Shown in pieces: positions 55,365 to 63,672 of a DNA stretch of 64,000 nt; position 1 is the first letter of the stretch; each line of letters opens with the position of its first letter. Origin of the DNA: Sphingobium xanthum (GTDB lineage Bacteria; Pseudomonadota; Alphaproteobacteria; Sphingomonadales; Sphingomonadaceae); contig NZ_JAHKKS010000008.1 in the NCBI RefSeq assembly GCF_019737615.1, positions 154,901 to 218,900 of the forward strand, in the 5' to 3' direction. The notes beneath the pieces were generated by a model. The model worked only from the letters and a program-made list of their open reading frames with translations. It had not been told where the DNA came from and searched no databases. The position numbers and the translations under genes were made by a program.

Positions 55365-55477
55365 CCCCTCCTCTTCAGAGGAGGGGTTGGGGTGGTGTTG
55401 GACTTGCCGGATGATCGCTGCGCGAGCGATGCTGGCGCATCGCCACCACCCCCTTCCCCTCCTCTGAAGAGGAGGGG
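55365..55477. repeat. REPIN-like inverted doublet of palindromic repeats
   Basis: Two copies of a hairpin repeat in opposite orientation: CCCCTCCTC-TTCA-GAGGAGGGG (55365-55386) followed by TTGGGGTGGTG, and CACCACCCCC before CCCCTCCTC-TGAA-GAGGAGGGG (55456-55477). Each arm is about 33 bases, with roughly 45 bases between. A single copy is at 41532. Such doublets are normally mobilised by a REP-associated transposase, which is not in this window. The rest of 55249-55533 holds nothing recognised. Confidence 0.8.
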
Positions 55478-55533
55478 CGATAAAGTGCGCTATTGCCGTC
55501 GTTTCCGACCTGTCGGCCTTCGATCGCTGAAGC

Positions 55534-56679
55534 TTATACCGCGCTCTCGCCCTTCCGAAACGGCGTGCGTTCGCCGAGCCACTCGCGATCGTCCGTGAGC
55601 GCCATCGCCTCGCGCTCGACATAGTCCGCGACGGCGCGACGGAAGCTTGCATTGGGGATGTAGTGCGCCGAGAAGGTCGGCACCGGGCGGTAGCCGCGGC
55701 TGAGCTTGTGCTCGCCTTGCGCGCCGGCTTCCACTTTCGAGAGGCCACGGGCGATGGCGGCGTCGATCGCCTGATAATAGCAAAGCTCGAAATGGAGGAA
55801 GGGCACGTCCTCGCTGCAACCCCAATAGCGGCCATAGAGCGTGTCAGCGCCGATGAGATTGAGCGCGCCGGCGATCGGGCGACCGTCGCGCTGGGCGATC
55901 ATCAGCAGGGTCTTGTCGGCCATGCGCTCGCCGAGCAGCGAGAAGAAGCTGCGCGTGAGATAAGGATGGCCCCATTTGCGGCTGCCGGTATCCTGATAGA
56001 AGCGCCAGAACGCATCCCAATGCGCTTCCTTGAGGTCGCTGCCGGTGAGGTGGAGGATTTCCAGGCCTTCCTGGGCCTTCGCCCGTTCCTTGCGCATGTC
56101 CTTGCGGTGACGGCTGGACAGAACGGCGAGAAAATCGTCGAAGGTCGCATAGCCGTCATTGACCCAGTGGAACTGGTTGCCCTGGCGGATCAGCCAGCCG
56201 GCGGCGCGGAAATCGTCGCATTGCTCGGGCGTGAGGAAGGTCGCGTGCGCGGAGGAGAGGCCGTTCTGGTCGGTCACGGCTTCGAGGCCCGCGATCAAAG
56301 TCGGTCCGGCCGCCTCGTCGCGCAGCAGCAGGCGCGGGCCGGGGACGGGCGAGAAAGGCGCGGCGATCTGCAGCTTAGGATAATAATTGCCGCCGGCCCG
56401 CTCCCAGGCATCAGCCCAGCCATGATCGAACACATATTCGCCCTGGCTGTGGCTCTTGAGATAGGCGGGGGCGGCGGCGACCAGATGCCCGGCATCGTCG
56501 CTGACCGTGATCGGCGCGGGCGACCAGCCGGTGCCCGGGCCGACGCTGCCGGATTCTTCGAGGATGCTCAGGAAATCGTGGCAGATGAATGGATTGTCCG
56601 GCCCGGCGCAGGCATCCCATTGCGCCTTGTCGAGGGCGCCGACCGAATCGGACAGGCGAACGGTCGCGGCGTCGCTCAT
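55534..56679 (-). CDS. COG3146 family N-acyltransferase-like protein
   Basis: A 381-residue protein with the GNAT-like COG3146/DUF482 pattern: NPFICHDFLSILEESGSVG, LSSRHRKDMRKERAKAQEGL, GRPIAGALNLIGADTLYGRYWG and KVEAGAQGEHKLSRGYRPVP. Homologues resemble FemAB-type aminoacyl transferases; the acceptor is unknown. Last gene of a five-gene minus-strand run (DUF3572, HAD, M28, RidA, this gene). Confidence 0.85.
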   Translation of the reverse strand: MSDAATVRLSDSVGALDKAQWDACAGPDNPFICHDFLSILEESGSVGPGTGWSPAPITVSDDAGHLVAAAPAYLKSHSQGEYVFDHGWADAWERAGGNYYPKLQIAAPFSPVPGPRLLLRDEAAGPTLIAGLEAVTDQNGLSSAHATFLTPEQCDDFRAAGWLIRQGNQFHWVNDGYATFDDFLAVLSSRHRKDMRKERAKAQEGLEILHLTGSDLKEAHWDAFWRFYQDTGSRKWGHPYLTRSFFSLLGERMADKTLLMIAQRDGRPIAGALNLIGADTLYGRYWGCSEDVPFLHFELCYYQAIDAAIARGLSKVEAGAQGEHKLSRGYRPVPTFSAHYIPNASFRRAVADYVEREAMALTDDREWLGERTPFRKGESAV

Positions 56680-56722
56680 TCCGGGCGCATGCCCGGGGCG
56701 ACCGGCGCGACGGCGCCCGGCA

Positions 56723-57187
56723 TCAGGGACGGACGAGGACGACCGCGTCGATCTCGACCGACGCGTCGAGCGGGAGCGACGGCACGCTGACGGCGCTGCG
56801 GGCATGGCGCCCGGCTTCGCCGAAGATCCGCACCATCATTTCCGAACAGCCATTGGCGACCTTGGGTTGATCGGTGAAGTCGGGTGTCGAGGCGACGAAG
56901 GCGCCGAGCTTGACGATGCGCTCGACCCGGTCGAGGTCGCCGAGGGCTGCCTTCATCTGCGCGACCAGCATGAGGGCGCAGCGCTCGGCGGCGGCATTGC
57001 CCCAGGCAAGATCGCGATCGGCGCCGAGCTTGCCGGTCATCAGCGCGCCATCCGCCGCGAACGGCAGCTGGCCCGAAATGTGCAGCAGGTTTCCGGCAAG
57101 CACGGTCGGCACATAGGCGGCGACCGGGGCGGCGGGTGCGGGCAGGACGATGTCCTCCGCGGCGATATGGAGTTCGATCCGGCTCAT
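56723..57187 (-). CDS. RidA family protein
   Basis: A 154-residue member of the YjgF/YER057c/UK114 family. Features: LLHISGQLPFAADGALMTGK, AALGDLDRVERIVKLGAFV and RSAVSVPSLPLDASVEIDAV. True RidA deaminates reactive enamines formed by PLP enzymes; this one belongs to a longer subgroup without assigned substrate. It starts 31 bases after the M28 stop codon. Confidence 0.9.
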   Translation of the reverse strand: MSRIELHIAAEDIVLPAPAAPVAAYVPTVLAGNLLHISGQLPFAADGALMTGKLGADRDLAWGNAAAERCALMLVAQMKAALGDLDRVERIVKLGAFVASTPDFTDQPKVANGCSEMMVRIFGEAGRHARSAVSVPSLPLDASVEIDAVVLVRP

Positions 57188-57218
57188 GGCCGAGCCACAG
57201 CATGGGCGGACGATGAGG

Positions 57219-58850
57219 TCAAGGCTTGACCTGACGCCGCGCCGATGCGGTGGCTTCGCGGATCTGCTCGAACTCGAAGCCGGGGCGCCAGCGTGGCCAG
57301 TCGCGGCTGTTGGCGATGTTGCGGCCCATGGCGAAGAACAGGTCGACGTCCTGCGCGGCGCCGGTGAAGTCGAGGTCGCTGGTCCAGGCGTCGCAGGCCT
57401 GATGATAGCATTTCATGTAGCCGTCGAGCCAGGCCTGCCCGGCCGTGGTGCCGCCGGTGACGAGGTCCGGCGCGCCGCCGAGCTGCATGATGAGCAGGGA
57501 CGGCACGCCGCGCCGGGCGACCGAGAAATGATCGGCGCGGAAATAGAGGCCGCGCTCGGAGAAGGTCTCGGGCGTGACGACGCGGCCTTGTGCGCGGGCG
57601 GCAGTCGTCAGCAGCGCATCGAGCGAGCTGTTGCCATGGCCGACGAGGACGACGTTTTTGGACAGGCCACCGGTGTTGAGGATGTCGAGCGTCAGGTTCG
57701 CGGCCGTGGTCGCCAGCGGGTAGAGCGGGTGTGCGCCATAATATTCCGAGCCGAGCAGGCCGCGCTCCTCGCCGGTCCAGAAGGCGAAGACGAGACTGCG
57801 CTGCGGTCGCTTGCCTGCCTTGAACTGGTGCGCCAGTTCCAGCAGGCCGGCCATGCCGATCGCATCGTCGTTCGCGCCGGGGCGGATCGTGCCGTCGCTC
57901 GCCTTGCCATAGGCGTCCCAATGCGCGCCGAACATGAGGGTCTCGGCCGGGCGGCGCGAGCCGGTGAGCTTCGCGAGGACGTTGCGGCTCTCGATGCGGT
58001 CGATCGTGGCGTCGAGCCGGGCCGTGAAGCGCAGATCGCCCAGCGCGACCGGGATGAAATCGGCCTGCCGTGCCTTCACCCGCAGCGCGTCGAGATCGAG
58101 GCCGGCCTTGGCGAACAGTGCCTTGGCGGTGTCATGCTCGATCCAGCCCTGCAGTGGCACCTTCTCCTCGCCGGGCGCGCGGACGATGTCGTAATTCTCG
58201 CCGCCATTGGCGATGACGGTGGACCAGCCATAGCCCGCGCCGCCGGTGTCGTGGACGATGAGGGCTGCGACCGCGCCGCGCTTCGCGGCCTCGTCGAACT
58301 TGTAGGTCCAGCGGCCATAATAGGCCATGCGCCGGTCGCCGAACTTGCCCCGCGCGCCGTCGGTGGCGGTCGCCTCGAAATCCGGATCATTGATCAGGAA
58401 GACCGCGACCTTCCCCTTGAGATCGACGCCCTTGTAGTCGTCCCAGCCGGCTTCCGGCGCTTCCACGCCATAGCCGACGAACACCATCGGCGCATCGACG
58501 GCGATCGTCGCGTCCGGCCGGACGGTCGTGACGCTGATCGTCTGGCCCTGCGTGACCGGCATGTCGCCGAAGGCCATGGCGCCACCGGCGATCCGCGTGC
58601 GCACCATCGGCACTTTCTGGATGAAGCTGCCATCCTCGCCGCCGGGCTCCAGGCCCATCGCGGTCAGGCGCTTGACCAGCCAGTCCACGGTTTTCGTCTC
58701 GCCCGCCGTGCCGGGGCCGCGCCCCTCGAACGGATCGGACGCCAACGTCTTCACATCGGCGGACAAGGCGGCGGGATCGGTCTTCGACGCGGCCGGTCCG
58801 CTCGCGACCAGCAGCAGCGAGAGGAAAGGCAATGCAAGCAGGCGTGTCAT
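57219..58850 (-). CDS. Exported M28 metallopeptidase with PA domain
   Basis: A 543-residue zinc peptidase. It has a signal peptide, a PA-like insert (KGVDLKGKVAVFLINDPDFE) and the M28 catalytic region: FGAHWDAYG and GANDDAIGMAGLLELAHQF (His/Asp ligands), WTGEERGLLGSEYY (catalytic and metal Glu), DILNTGG and RADHFSVARRGVPSLL. It likely trims peptides in the periplasm or outside. The ATG overlaps the HAD gene stop (ATGA). Confidence 0.92.
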   Translation of the reverse strand: MTRLLALPFLSLLLVASGPAASKTDPAALSADVKTLASDPFEGRGPGTAGETKTVDWLVKRLTAMGLEPGGEDGSFIQKVPMVRTRIAGGAMAFGDMPVTQGQTISVTTVRPDATIAVDAPMVFVGYGVEAPEAGWDDYKGVDLKGKVAVFLINDPDFEATATDGARGKFGDRRMAYYGRWTYKFDEAAKRGAVAALIVHDTGGAGYGWSTVIANGGENYDIVRAPGEEKVPLQGWIEHDTAKALFAKAGLDLDALRVKARQADFIPVALGDLRFTARLDATIDRIESRNVLAKLTGSRRPAETLMFGAHWDAYGKASDGTIRPGANDDAIGMAGLLELAHQFKAGKRPQRSLVFAFWTGEERGLLGSEYYGAHPLYPLATTAANLTLDILNTGGLSKNVVLVGHGNSSLDALLTTAARAQGRVVTPETFSERGLYFRADHFSVARRGVPSLLIMQLGGAPDLVTGGTTAGQAWLDGYMKCYHQACDAWTSDLDFTGAAQDVDLFFAMGRNIANSRDWPRWRPGFEFEQIREATASARRQVKP

Positions 58851-59485
58851 CGGGCTTCCAGCACCTCGTCAAACTCATCCAGTCGCGCGGCAATCCAGCG
58901 CTCGGCAGCATCCCAATCGTCGATGCGCGCATGCGCCTCGTGTGCGGTCGTGACATGCGGCGCCATCTCCGGCTCGCCGACCATGTGCAGCCGCCAGCAG
59001 GCCGGCGATTCCAGGGCGACCGAGACATGATTGCTCGACAGATCGTCGATGAAGAAGGCGAGCGGCGCGGCGCGCTCCGCGATCAGCCGGGCGACCGTCG
59101 GCCCCTTGGCGCCACCGCGCCCATTGCCGATCACTTCATAGGGCAGGCCATGGTTGTGAATCTGGTCGGCGCGCGCCTGCCCCAGCTCCTCGGCGATATT
59201 GGTGACGATCACGATGTCCGCGCGCTCGGCGAGCCTTGCCATCGCCTCGACCGCGCCCGCGATCGGGGTCTGGCGATGCATCTCGGTGACGAAGAAGCCG
59301 TGTAGCAGCGCCCAGATCTGCGCGCGCTCGACGGGATCGCCGCTGTCCTTGTGCAGCAGGGCGTGCTCGAACCCCCGCGAGAACTCAAAATGAATGCCGT
59401 GCAGCTCGTCCAGCCAGTGGCGGAACGGCACGACCATGTGCATCAGCACTTCATCGCAATCGCTGACGATAAGCGGCCGGTTCAC
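58847..59485 (-). CDS. HAD-like hydrolase
   Basis: A 212-residue HAD superfamily phosphatase. Motif 1 is PLIVSDCDEVLMH, motif 2 DIVIVTNIAEEL, and the final acidic motif AFFIDDLSSNHVSVA. Substrate unknown. The start is GTG at 59485, 4 bases overlapping the DUF3572 stop; the longer frame lies inside that gene. Coupled on both sides by 4-base overlaps. Confidence 0.87.
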   Translation of the reverse strand: MNRPLIVSDCDEVLMHMVVPFRHWLDELHGIHFEFSRGFEHALLHKDSGDPVERAQIWALLHGFFVTEMHRQTPIAGAVEAMARLAERADIVIVTNIAEELGQARADQIHNHGLPYEVIGNGRGGAKGPTVARLIAERAAPLAFFIDDLSSNHVSVALESPACWRLHMVGEPEMAPHVTTAHEAHARIDDWDAAERWIAARLDEFDEVLEAR

Positions 59486-59766
59486 GCGCGGCGCCCCGAT
59501 CCCAATCGATCCCGCGCGGCGACGAGGTCCGCAGGCCTCACGCCGAGATCCTGCGCGCAGGCGACAAGGTCCGGTTCGTGATTGATGACGAAATCCATGA
59601 GCGCGCGGAGTGTCGCGGGCCGGGTGAGGCTGGTGCGCAAATCCGCCGGCTCGAGCCCCGTCAGCGCCAGCATCCGTTCCGCACGGACCGAATCGGCCAC
59701 GATCCATCCGACAAGCTGCAACGCCAAGGTTTCGTCCGCGTCTTCGATGGGGTAGTCTGTGCTCAT
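59482..59766 (-). CDS. DUF3572 family protein
   Basis: A 94-residue helical protein matching the alphaproteobacterial DUF3572 family: ALQLVGWIVADSVRAERMLALTGLEPADLR and VINHEPDLVACAQDLGV. Function unknown. First gene of the five-gene operon; ATG at 59766. It is divergent from divK, 61 bases apart; in alphaproteobacteria DUF3572 genes often sit next to divK, which supports both calls. Confidence 0.9.
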   Translation of the reverse strand: MSTDYPIEDADETLALQLVGWIVADSVRAERMLALTGLEPADLRTSLTRPATLRALMDFVINHEPDLVACAQDLGVRPADLVAARDRLGSGRRA

Positions 59767-59827
59767 CCGTTGCGGCCTTGCTTTCGGCACTCTGCCGAGG
59801 GAGGAGGCAGCGCCCTTCGGCTAAGGA

Positions 59828-60217
59828 ATGTTCGTGTCAAAACGCGTGTTGGTTGTCGAGGACAATGAGCTCAACCTGAAGCTCTTTTGCGATCTGCTCC
59901 GCGCCCATGGCCATGAAACCGCCGCCGTTCGCGACGGGCGCGACGCTTTTGCGCGCGCCTGTGAATTTCAGCCCGAACTGATCATCACCGACATCCAGTT
60001 GCCTCATGTCACCGGCCTCGACCTCATCGCCTCGTTTCGCGCGCATGCGACGCTGGCGCTGGTGCCGATCATGGCCGTCACCGCTTATGCGGGCATGGGC
60101 GACGAGGAGCGCATCCGCGCCGCCGGCGCCAGCGCCTATGTGTCGAAGCCGATCTCGGTCATGAAGTTCATGGAAGTCGTGAACGGCCTGCTGGAACGGC
60201 CTGCCGTCACGACCTGA
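59828..60217 (+). CDS. divK: Single-domain response regulator DivK
   Basis: A 129-residue CheY-like receiver without output domain. Acidic pocket Glu11-Asp12, phosphoacceptor Asp55 (ELIITDIQLP), Thr85 and Lys107 (YVSKP) are all present. DivK controls the DivJ/PleC/DivL-CckA circuit that sets CtrA activity in alphaproteobacteria. ATG at 59828. The neighbourhood (DUF3572 and rpmG) is typical for divK. Confidence 0.9.
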   Translation: MFVSKRVLVVEDNELNLKLFCDLLRAHGHETAAVRDGRDAFARACEFQPELIITDIQLPHVTGLDLIASFRAHATLALVPIMAVTAYAGMGDEERIRAAGASAYVSKPISVMKFMEVVNGLLERPAVTT

Positions 60218-60244
60218 CGGTTGCGGGACGATCAAAACGAGCAA

Positions 60245-60269
60245 AGGCCCGGACCAGCGGCCCGGGCCT
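60245..60269 (-). terminator. Hairpin terminator between divK and rpmG
   Basis: AGGCCCGGACC (60245-60255) and GGCCCGGGCCT (60259-60269) form an 11-bp stem, perfect with one G-T wobble in the minus-strand transcript. The T-run after it is short (TTTG), so termination may be partial. It lies between the convergent divK and rpmG stops. Confidence 0.55.
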
Positions 60270-60333
60270 CTACGCTCGCGTTCAACCGATTCGCGCGTCG
60301 CGGGCGATCGCGTGGATCACCCGGCGCAGCGGA

Positions 60334-60501
60334 TCACTTGATCTTGGCTTCCTTGAACTCGACATGCTTGCGCACGACGGGATCATATTTGCGGAAGGTC
60401 ATCTTTTCCGTCGTGTTGCGCGGATTCTTCTTGGTCACGTAGAAGAAGCCGGTGTCAGCCGAGCTGACCAACTTGATCTTCACTGTGGCGGGCTTCGCCA
60501 T
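60334..60501 (-). CDS. rpmG: 50S ribosomal protein L33
   Basis: A 55-residue L33 ([20 protein letters not shown] then [20 protein letters not shown]). It is the zinc-free form, without cysteine pairs. The ATG at 60501 gives the standard length. A TTGACA (minus strand, 60639-60634) may be part of its promoter, but no good -10 is seen. The 300 bases upstream (60502-60799) contain no other gene. Confidence 0.97.
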   Translation of the reverse strand: MAKPATVKIKLVSSADTGFFYVTKKNPRNTTEKMTFRKYDPVVRKHVEFKEAKIK

Positions 60502-60799
60502 GGCCGGTTCCTCAACAAAGAAGCGTCTGCCCACCTGACGTGCAGGGGTAAACGCCTGAAGCTCGTGAAAATGGGCGTACACAGTCATGCACCACCCGGT
60601 TCGGCGGCGGCCAATGCGGGAATCGCACCGCTTTGTCAAGCTTTCGGCCGATCGTCCCGGCCCTGTCACAAAGACTCTGTTTGCATGGCTCGTCGGAAAC
60701 CGGGCGTTAACCAGACGCGCGCACTATGCCCGACATCATGGGAAAGGCCGGTTTGGCCGACGCATGACCGGCAGAGGGGCCGGCAAAGAGGAGGGATGC

Positions 60800-61117
60800 A
60801 TGCGTCACGATGCGGCCTTGATCATTCGCAGCCAACTGCTCGGCCGTATCGAGGCTTTGCAGCAGGCCTGCGTGTCGCTTTCGCTCCCCATGCTGTGCGA
60901 TCAGCTTGACGATCTGCGCGGTTTTGCGCGGCGGAACGGCTTCGAGGCGGTCGAGGGGCTGGCCAGCCTGCTCGAATCGGTCGTCGCCTATAATGGCCAT
61001 CGGCAGGTGGCCTTGACCTATTTCGAGCTGATGCGCGATGCAGCCGGAGGCGACGCGACCGGACCCGATTCGGCGCGTGTCTATCTCGCCGCCGCAGCGC
61101 TGCGCGGCTGCCGCTGA
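60800..61117 (+). CDS. Small helical protein, unknown function
   Basis: A 105-residue, mainly alpha-helical protein beginning MRHDAALIIRSQLLGRIEAL. No family is recognised; the helical LLESVVAYNGHRQVALTYFE stretch and the neighbourhood of divK made me consider a histidine phosphotransfer protein, but no HPt motif is present. GAGGAGGG ends 5 bases before the ATG at 60800. It lies 12 bases before the GDT1-like gene, suggesting one transcript. Confidence 0.6.
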   Translation: MRHDAALIIRSQLLGRIEALQQACVSLSLPMLCDQLDDLRGFARRNGFEAVEGLASLLESVVAYNGHRQVALTYFELMRDAAGGDATGPDSARVYLAAAALRGCR

Positions 61118-61129
61118 CAGGATCCTTGC

Positions 61130-61669
61130 ATGGATGCATTGCTGCTCGCCCTGCTGCTCGGGCTGGCGCTCGATCAGGGCGACCGCTCGCAGCATCTCGT
61201 GCGGGCGCTGGGGCCGGGTGCGCTGGTCCAGGTCTGCCTCATCGTGATCCTGGGCGCGGTCGTCTCCGCTTTGCTCGGCCTTGCGGTCGCGCCCTATCTC
61301 GCGGGACCGGCGGGCCTGCTCTTCTTCGCGATCGCACTCGTGCTCGGCGCGGTGGGCCTGTTGATGCCCCATCGCACCCCACCCGGTGAGGCCAAGCCCG
61401 CCAGCCTGATGCTCTACGGCAAGTTGCTGCTGCATCGCTTCGCCGACCGTTCCTCCTTTCTCATCGTTGGCGTCAGCGCGATGACCGGCAATGTCTGGGC
61501 GACTGCGCTCGGTGGCACGCTGGGCGGGCTCGGCGCGCTGCTGCCGCCGCTGCTGGCCGGTGCGGGGTATGAGCGGGCGGTGCCGCTTCGGGTGATCCGG
61601 CCGGTGCTGGGGGCATTGCTGCTGATTGCGGGCCTTGGCTGTGCGCTCAGTGCGCTGGGGCTGCTTTAG
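61130..61669 (+). CDS. GDT1/TMEM165-like membrane protein with degenerate motifs
   Basis: A 179-residue protein with six predicted helices in two related halves. The family motif E-x-G-D-[KR]-[ST] appears in the first half as DQGDRS (residues 15-20) and in the second as FADRSS (104-109), in which the glutamate and glycine are lost. UPF0016 members move Ca2+ or Mn2+; the altered motifs make transport activity uncertain. ATG at 61130. Confidence 0.65.
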   Translation: MDALLLALLLGLALDQGDRSQHLVRALGPGALVQVCLIVILGAVVSALLGLAVAPYLAGPAGLLFFAIALVLGAVGLLMPHRTPPGEAKPASLMLYGKLLLHRFADRSSFLIVGVSAMTGNVWATALGGTLGGLGALLPPLLAGAGYERAVPLRVIRPVLGALLLIAGLGCALSALGLL

Positions 61670-61723
61670 AGCGACGGTCACCCGGCAATTGCGGGGGTTC
61701 TGCCAAAGGTGCAAACTCGCGCG

Positions 61724-61837
61724 ATGTTCGACTGGACTGACCTGTTTTTGCTTCTACCGAACTGGGTCTTCTGGTGCCTCTTTGCTGTTTTCTGCGCGCT
61801 GGTTGCTGCAGCGCTTATCTGGGTAAATTACAGTTAG
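61724..61837 (+). CDS. Putative single-helix small membrane protein
   Basis: A 37-codon frame: MFDWTDLFLLLPNWVFW followed by a hydrophobic alanine/leucine stretch and the end IWVNYS. It would be a single-pass small membrane protein. The ribosome site is weak (AAAGG about 15 bases upstream). No homologue recognised; it may be chance. Confidence 0.35.
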   Translation: MFDWTDLFLLLPNWVFWCLFAVFCALVAAALIWVNYS

Positions 61838-61864
61838 CGCGACCACTTTCGTCGTTCCTCCTGC

Positions 61865-61951
61865 GTCATCCTGAACTTGTTTCAGGGTCCATCTTGCAAT
61901 GAAGCTGGGGGCTTGAAGGCGGGATGGATGCTGAAACAAGTTCAGCATGAC
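61865..61951. repeat. Inverted repeat with GTCATSCTGAACTTGTTTCAG arms
   Basis: Left arm 61865-61893 (starts GTCATCCTGAACTTGTTTCA) and right arm 61923-61951, its near-perfect reverse complement, are separated by 29 bases. This is a dispersed sphingomonad-type intergenic repeat, unrelated to the one at 5071. Confidence 0.78.
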
Positions 61952-62392
61952 GGCTTTCTGGAAAGTCTGGGACTGTCAGATATTTTGTGCGCGAGGCCGG
62001 TTATCGTCATCAGATGACGAACCGCTCGCCGAAGATCACGGCGAACTGGGTTTTTGCCTCGGCCCACTCGCGCGGTGGCCGTTTCCACCGACTGGTATGT
62101 CTGTGCGTGTTGCGGCCGGATGATCGACCAGACGAGTTTGGAGGTTGTCGGCCGAAACTTCAAACCCGTTTTCCTTCCATAACGCGCGGTCGCTTGGGGG
62201 CGCGGTATTTTTTCTTCGGCCTCCGCCACTGCTTCAGTCGTGGGCTCAAGCACTCGTTGCACTTCTTCGTTGGCTAAGCGTCGGTAGTTTCTCCGATAGC
62301 TTCATTTCCGCGACTTTTTTCAGTCGGCCCGCATAGCGCGCGATGCCGAGCGCGACCGCATCGAACAGCGATTGGCGAATATCCTCGCTCAT
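61942..62392 (-). pseudogene. Frameshifted gene fragment beside the IS66 remnant
   Basis: From an ATG at 62392 the minus strand encodes SEDIRQSLFDAVALGIARYA and stops at 62246. A second frame, offset by one base, continues from about 62290 (RRLANEEVQRVLEPTTEAV) to 61942 with protein-like then basic composition. Together they suggest one gene broken by a frameshift. No family recognised. The end overlaps the repeat at 61923-61951. Confidence 0.3.
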
Positions 62393-62448
62393 CCAGATTC
62401 TGCGGAGCGGGGGCAGGCGGTGCCTAAAAGCGGGGATTTCGCGGGTGA

Positions 62449-63429
62449 TTACTTGCGCAATTTCTTACTTGGTCCTCGGCCTACGGAGGCAAAGTGGCGA
62501 ATGCCCGCGAAATCCCCGAGATGAGCCTCGGGCCGTTCGGCCTTGCGGTCCGCGGCGTAGACGTAGGCCACCATCGGCGGGTCACTGCCGCCCCAGGGTC
62601 GATCGTCGCGGGCATAGGCCCACAGCTGCCCGGTCTTGGTGCGGCGTCGCCCGGGATCGAGCACCGGCGCGGTGGTCTCGTCGGCGAAGAGCCGCTCGGC
62701 CCTGCGCAACCCCTCGAGCGTGCGATCGCGCAAGGGCCGCAGGTACCAGGCCGCCCGGCCGACCCAGTCGGCGAGCGTCGAGCGATCGAGCTTGATGCCC
62801 TGGCGGGCGTAGATCTGGGCTTGCCGGTACAAGGGAAGGTGATCGGCATACTTGGCGACGAGGACCTGGGCGATCAGCGCCTCGGTCGGAATGCCGCCCT
62901 CGACGATCCGTGCCGGTGCAGGCGCCTGCACGACCGCGCCCTCGCACGAGCGGCAGCCGTAGCGCGGGCGCCGGCTGACGAGTACGCGGAAGGTCGTGGG
63001 CACGACGTCGAGCCGCTCGGAAACATCCTCGCCGATCGCGTGGAGCGCGCCGCCGCAACATGGACAGGACTTGTCCTCGACGTCGACGACCTGCTCGATG
63101 CGCTCGAGATGCGCGGGCAGCGAACCGCGGTTGGCATTGCGCGCTCGGGCGGTCCGTTCCTGGCCGGTCGCGGCATCGCGCGCCGCCCGAGCCTGGCCGA
63201 GGGCCGTCTCGATATCCTCGAGGCCGAGCTCAAGCTGGTCGGGATCGAGTTGCTCGGAACGGCGGCCGAAGCGATGGCGCATGAAGGCATCGATGATCGA
63301 CTGCAGCCGCTCGACCTCGGCATCCGCCTCGCCCTTGGCGAGGGTTACCTCAGCGAGCTTGCGGGACTGCTCGAGGGCGAAAGCGCGAAGCGCTTCGATG
63401 CCCTCGGGAAGGTCGGCCTCTACCAGCAT
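62449..63429 (-). pseudogene. tnpC: IS66 TnpC transposase, C-terminally truncated
   Basis: 326 residues where about 510-530 are usual. The N-terminal leucine-zipper region (RLQSIIDAFMRHRFGRRSEQ), the zinc finger (KSCPCCGGALHAIGEDVSER) and the start of the DDE domain with its first aspartate (LFADETTAPVLDPG) are present. After AHLGDFAGI the sequence changes to an unrelated RHFASVGRGPSKKLRK tail, so the second Asp and the Glu are missing. Inactive by inference. Confidence 0.85.
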
Positions 63430-63441
63430 GGGGAGAGTGAA

Positions 63442-63672
63442 TCAGCGATCGCGCACCCCGTCAACCGGCGATCTGCGGTGCGACAGGGTGCCGTCCCACC
63501 ACACCAGCTTGATCCGGTCCGCGCGCTTCGCCCGGAACACGTAGATCACGCCCGAGTAGGGATCGCCGCCGTACTCCTTGCCGACCAGCGCGGCGAGCGC
63601 GTCGGGGCCCTTGCGAAAATCCACCGGGCGCGTCGCGACCATCACCCGCGCGCCGACACCTGGCCCGATCAC
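63442..63672 (-). pseudogene. tnpB: IS66 TnpB (Orf2), C-terminally truncated
   Basis: 76 residues where about 110-120 are usual. The core VMVATRPVDFRKGPDALAAL and YVFRAKRADRIKLVWWDG is normal, but after WWDG it ends TLSHRRSPVDGVRDR instead of the usual KRLE.G.F.WP block, consistent with an internal deletion just before tnpC. Overlaps tnpA by 4 bases (ATGA). Confidence 0.8.
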
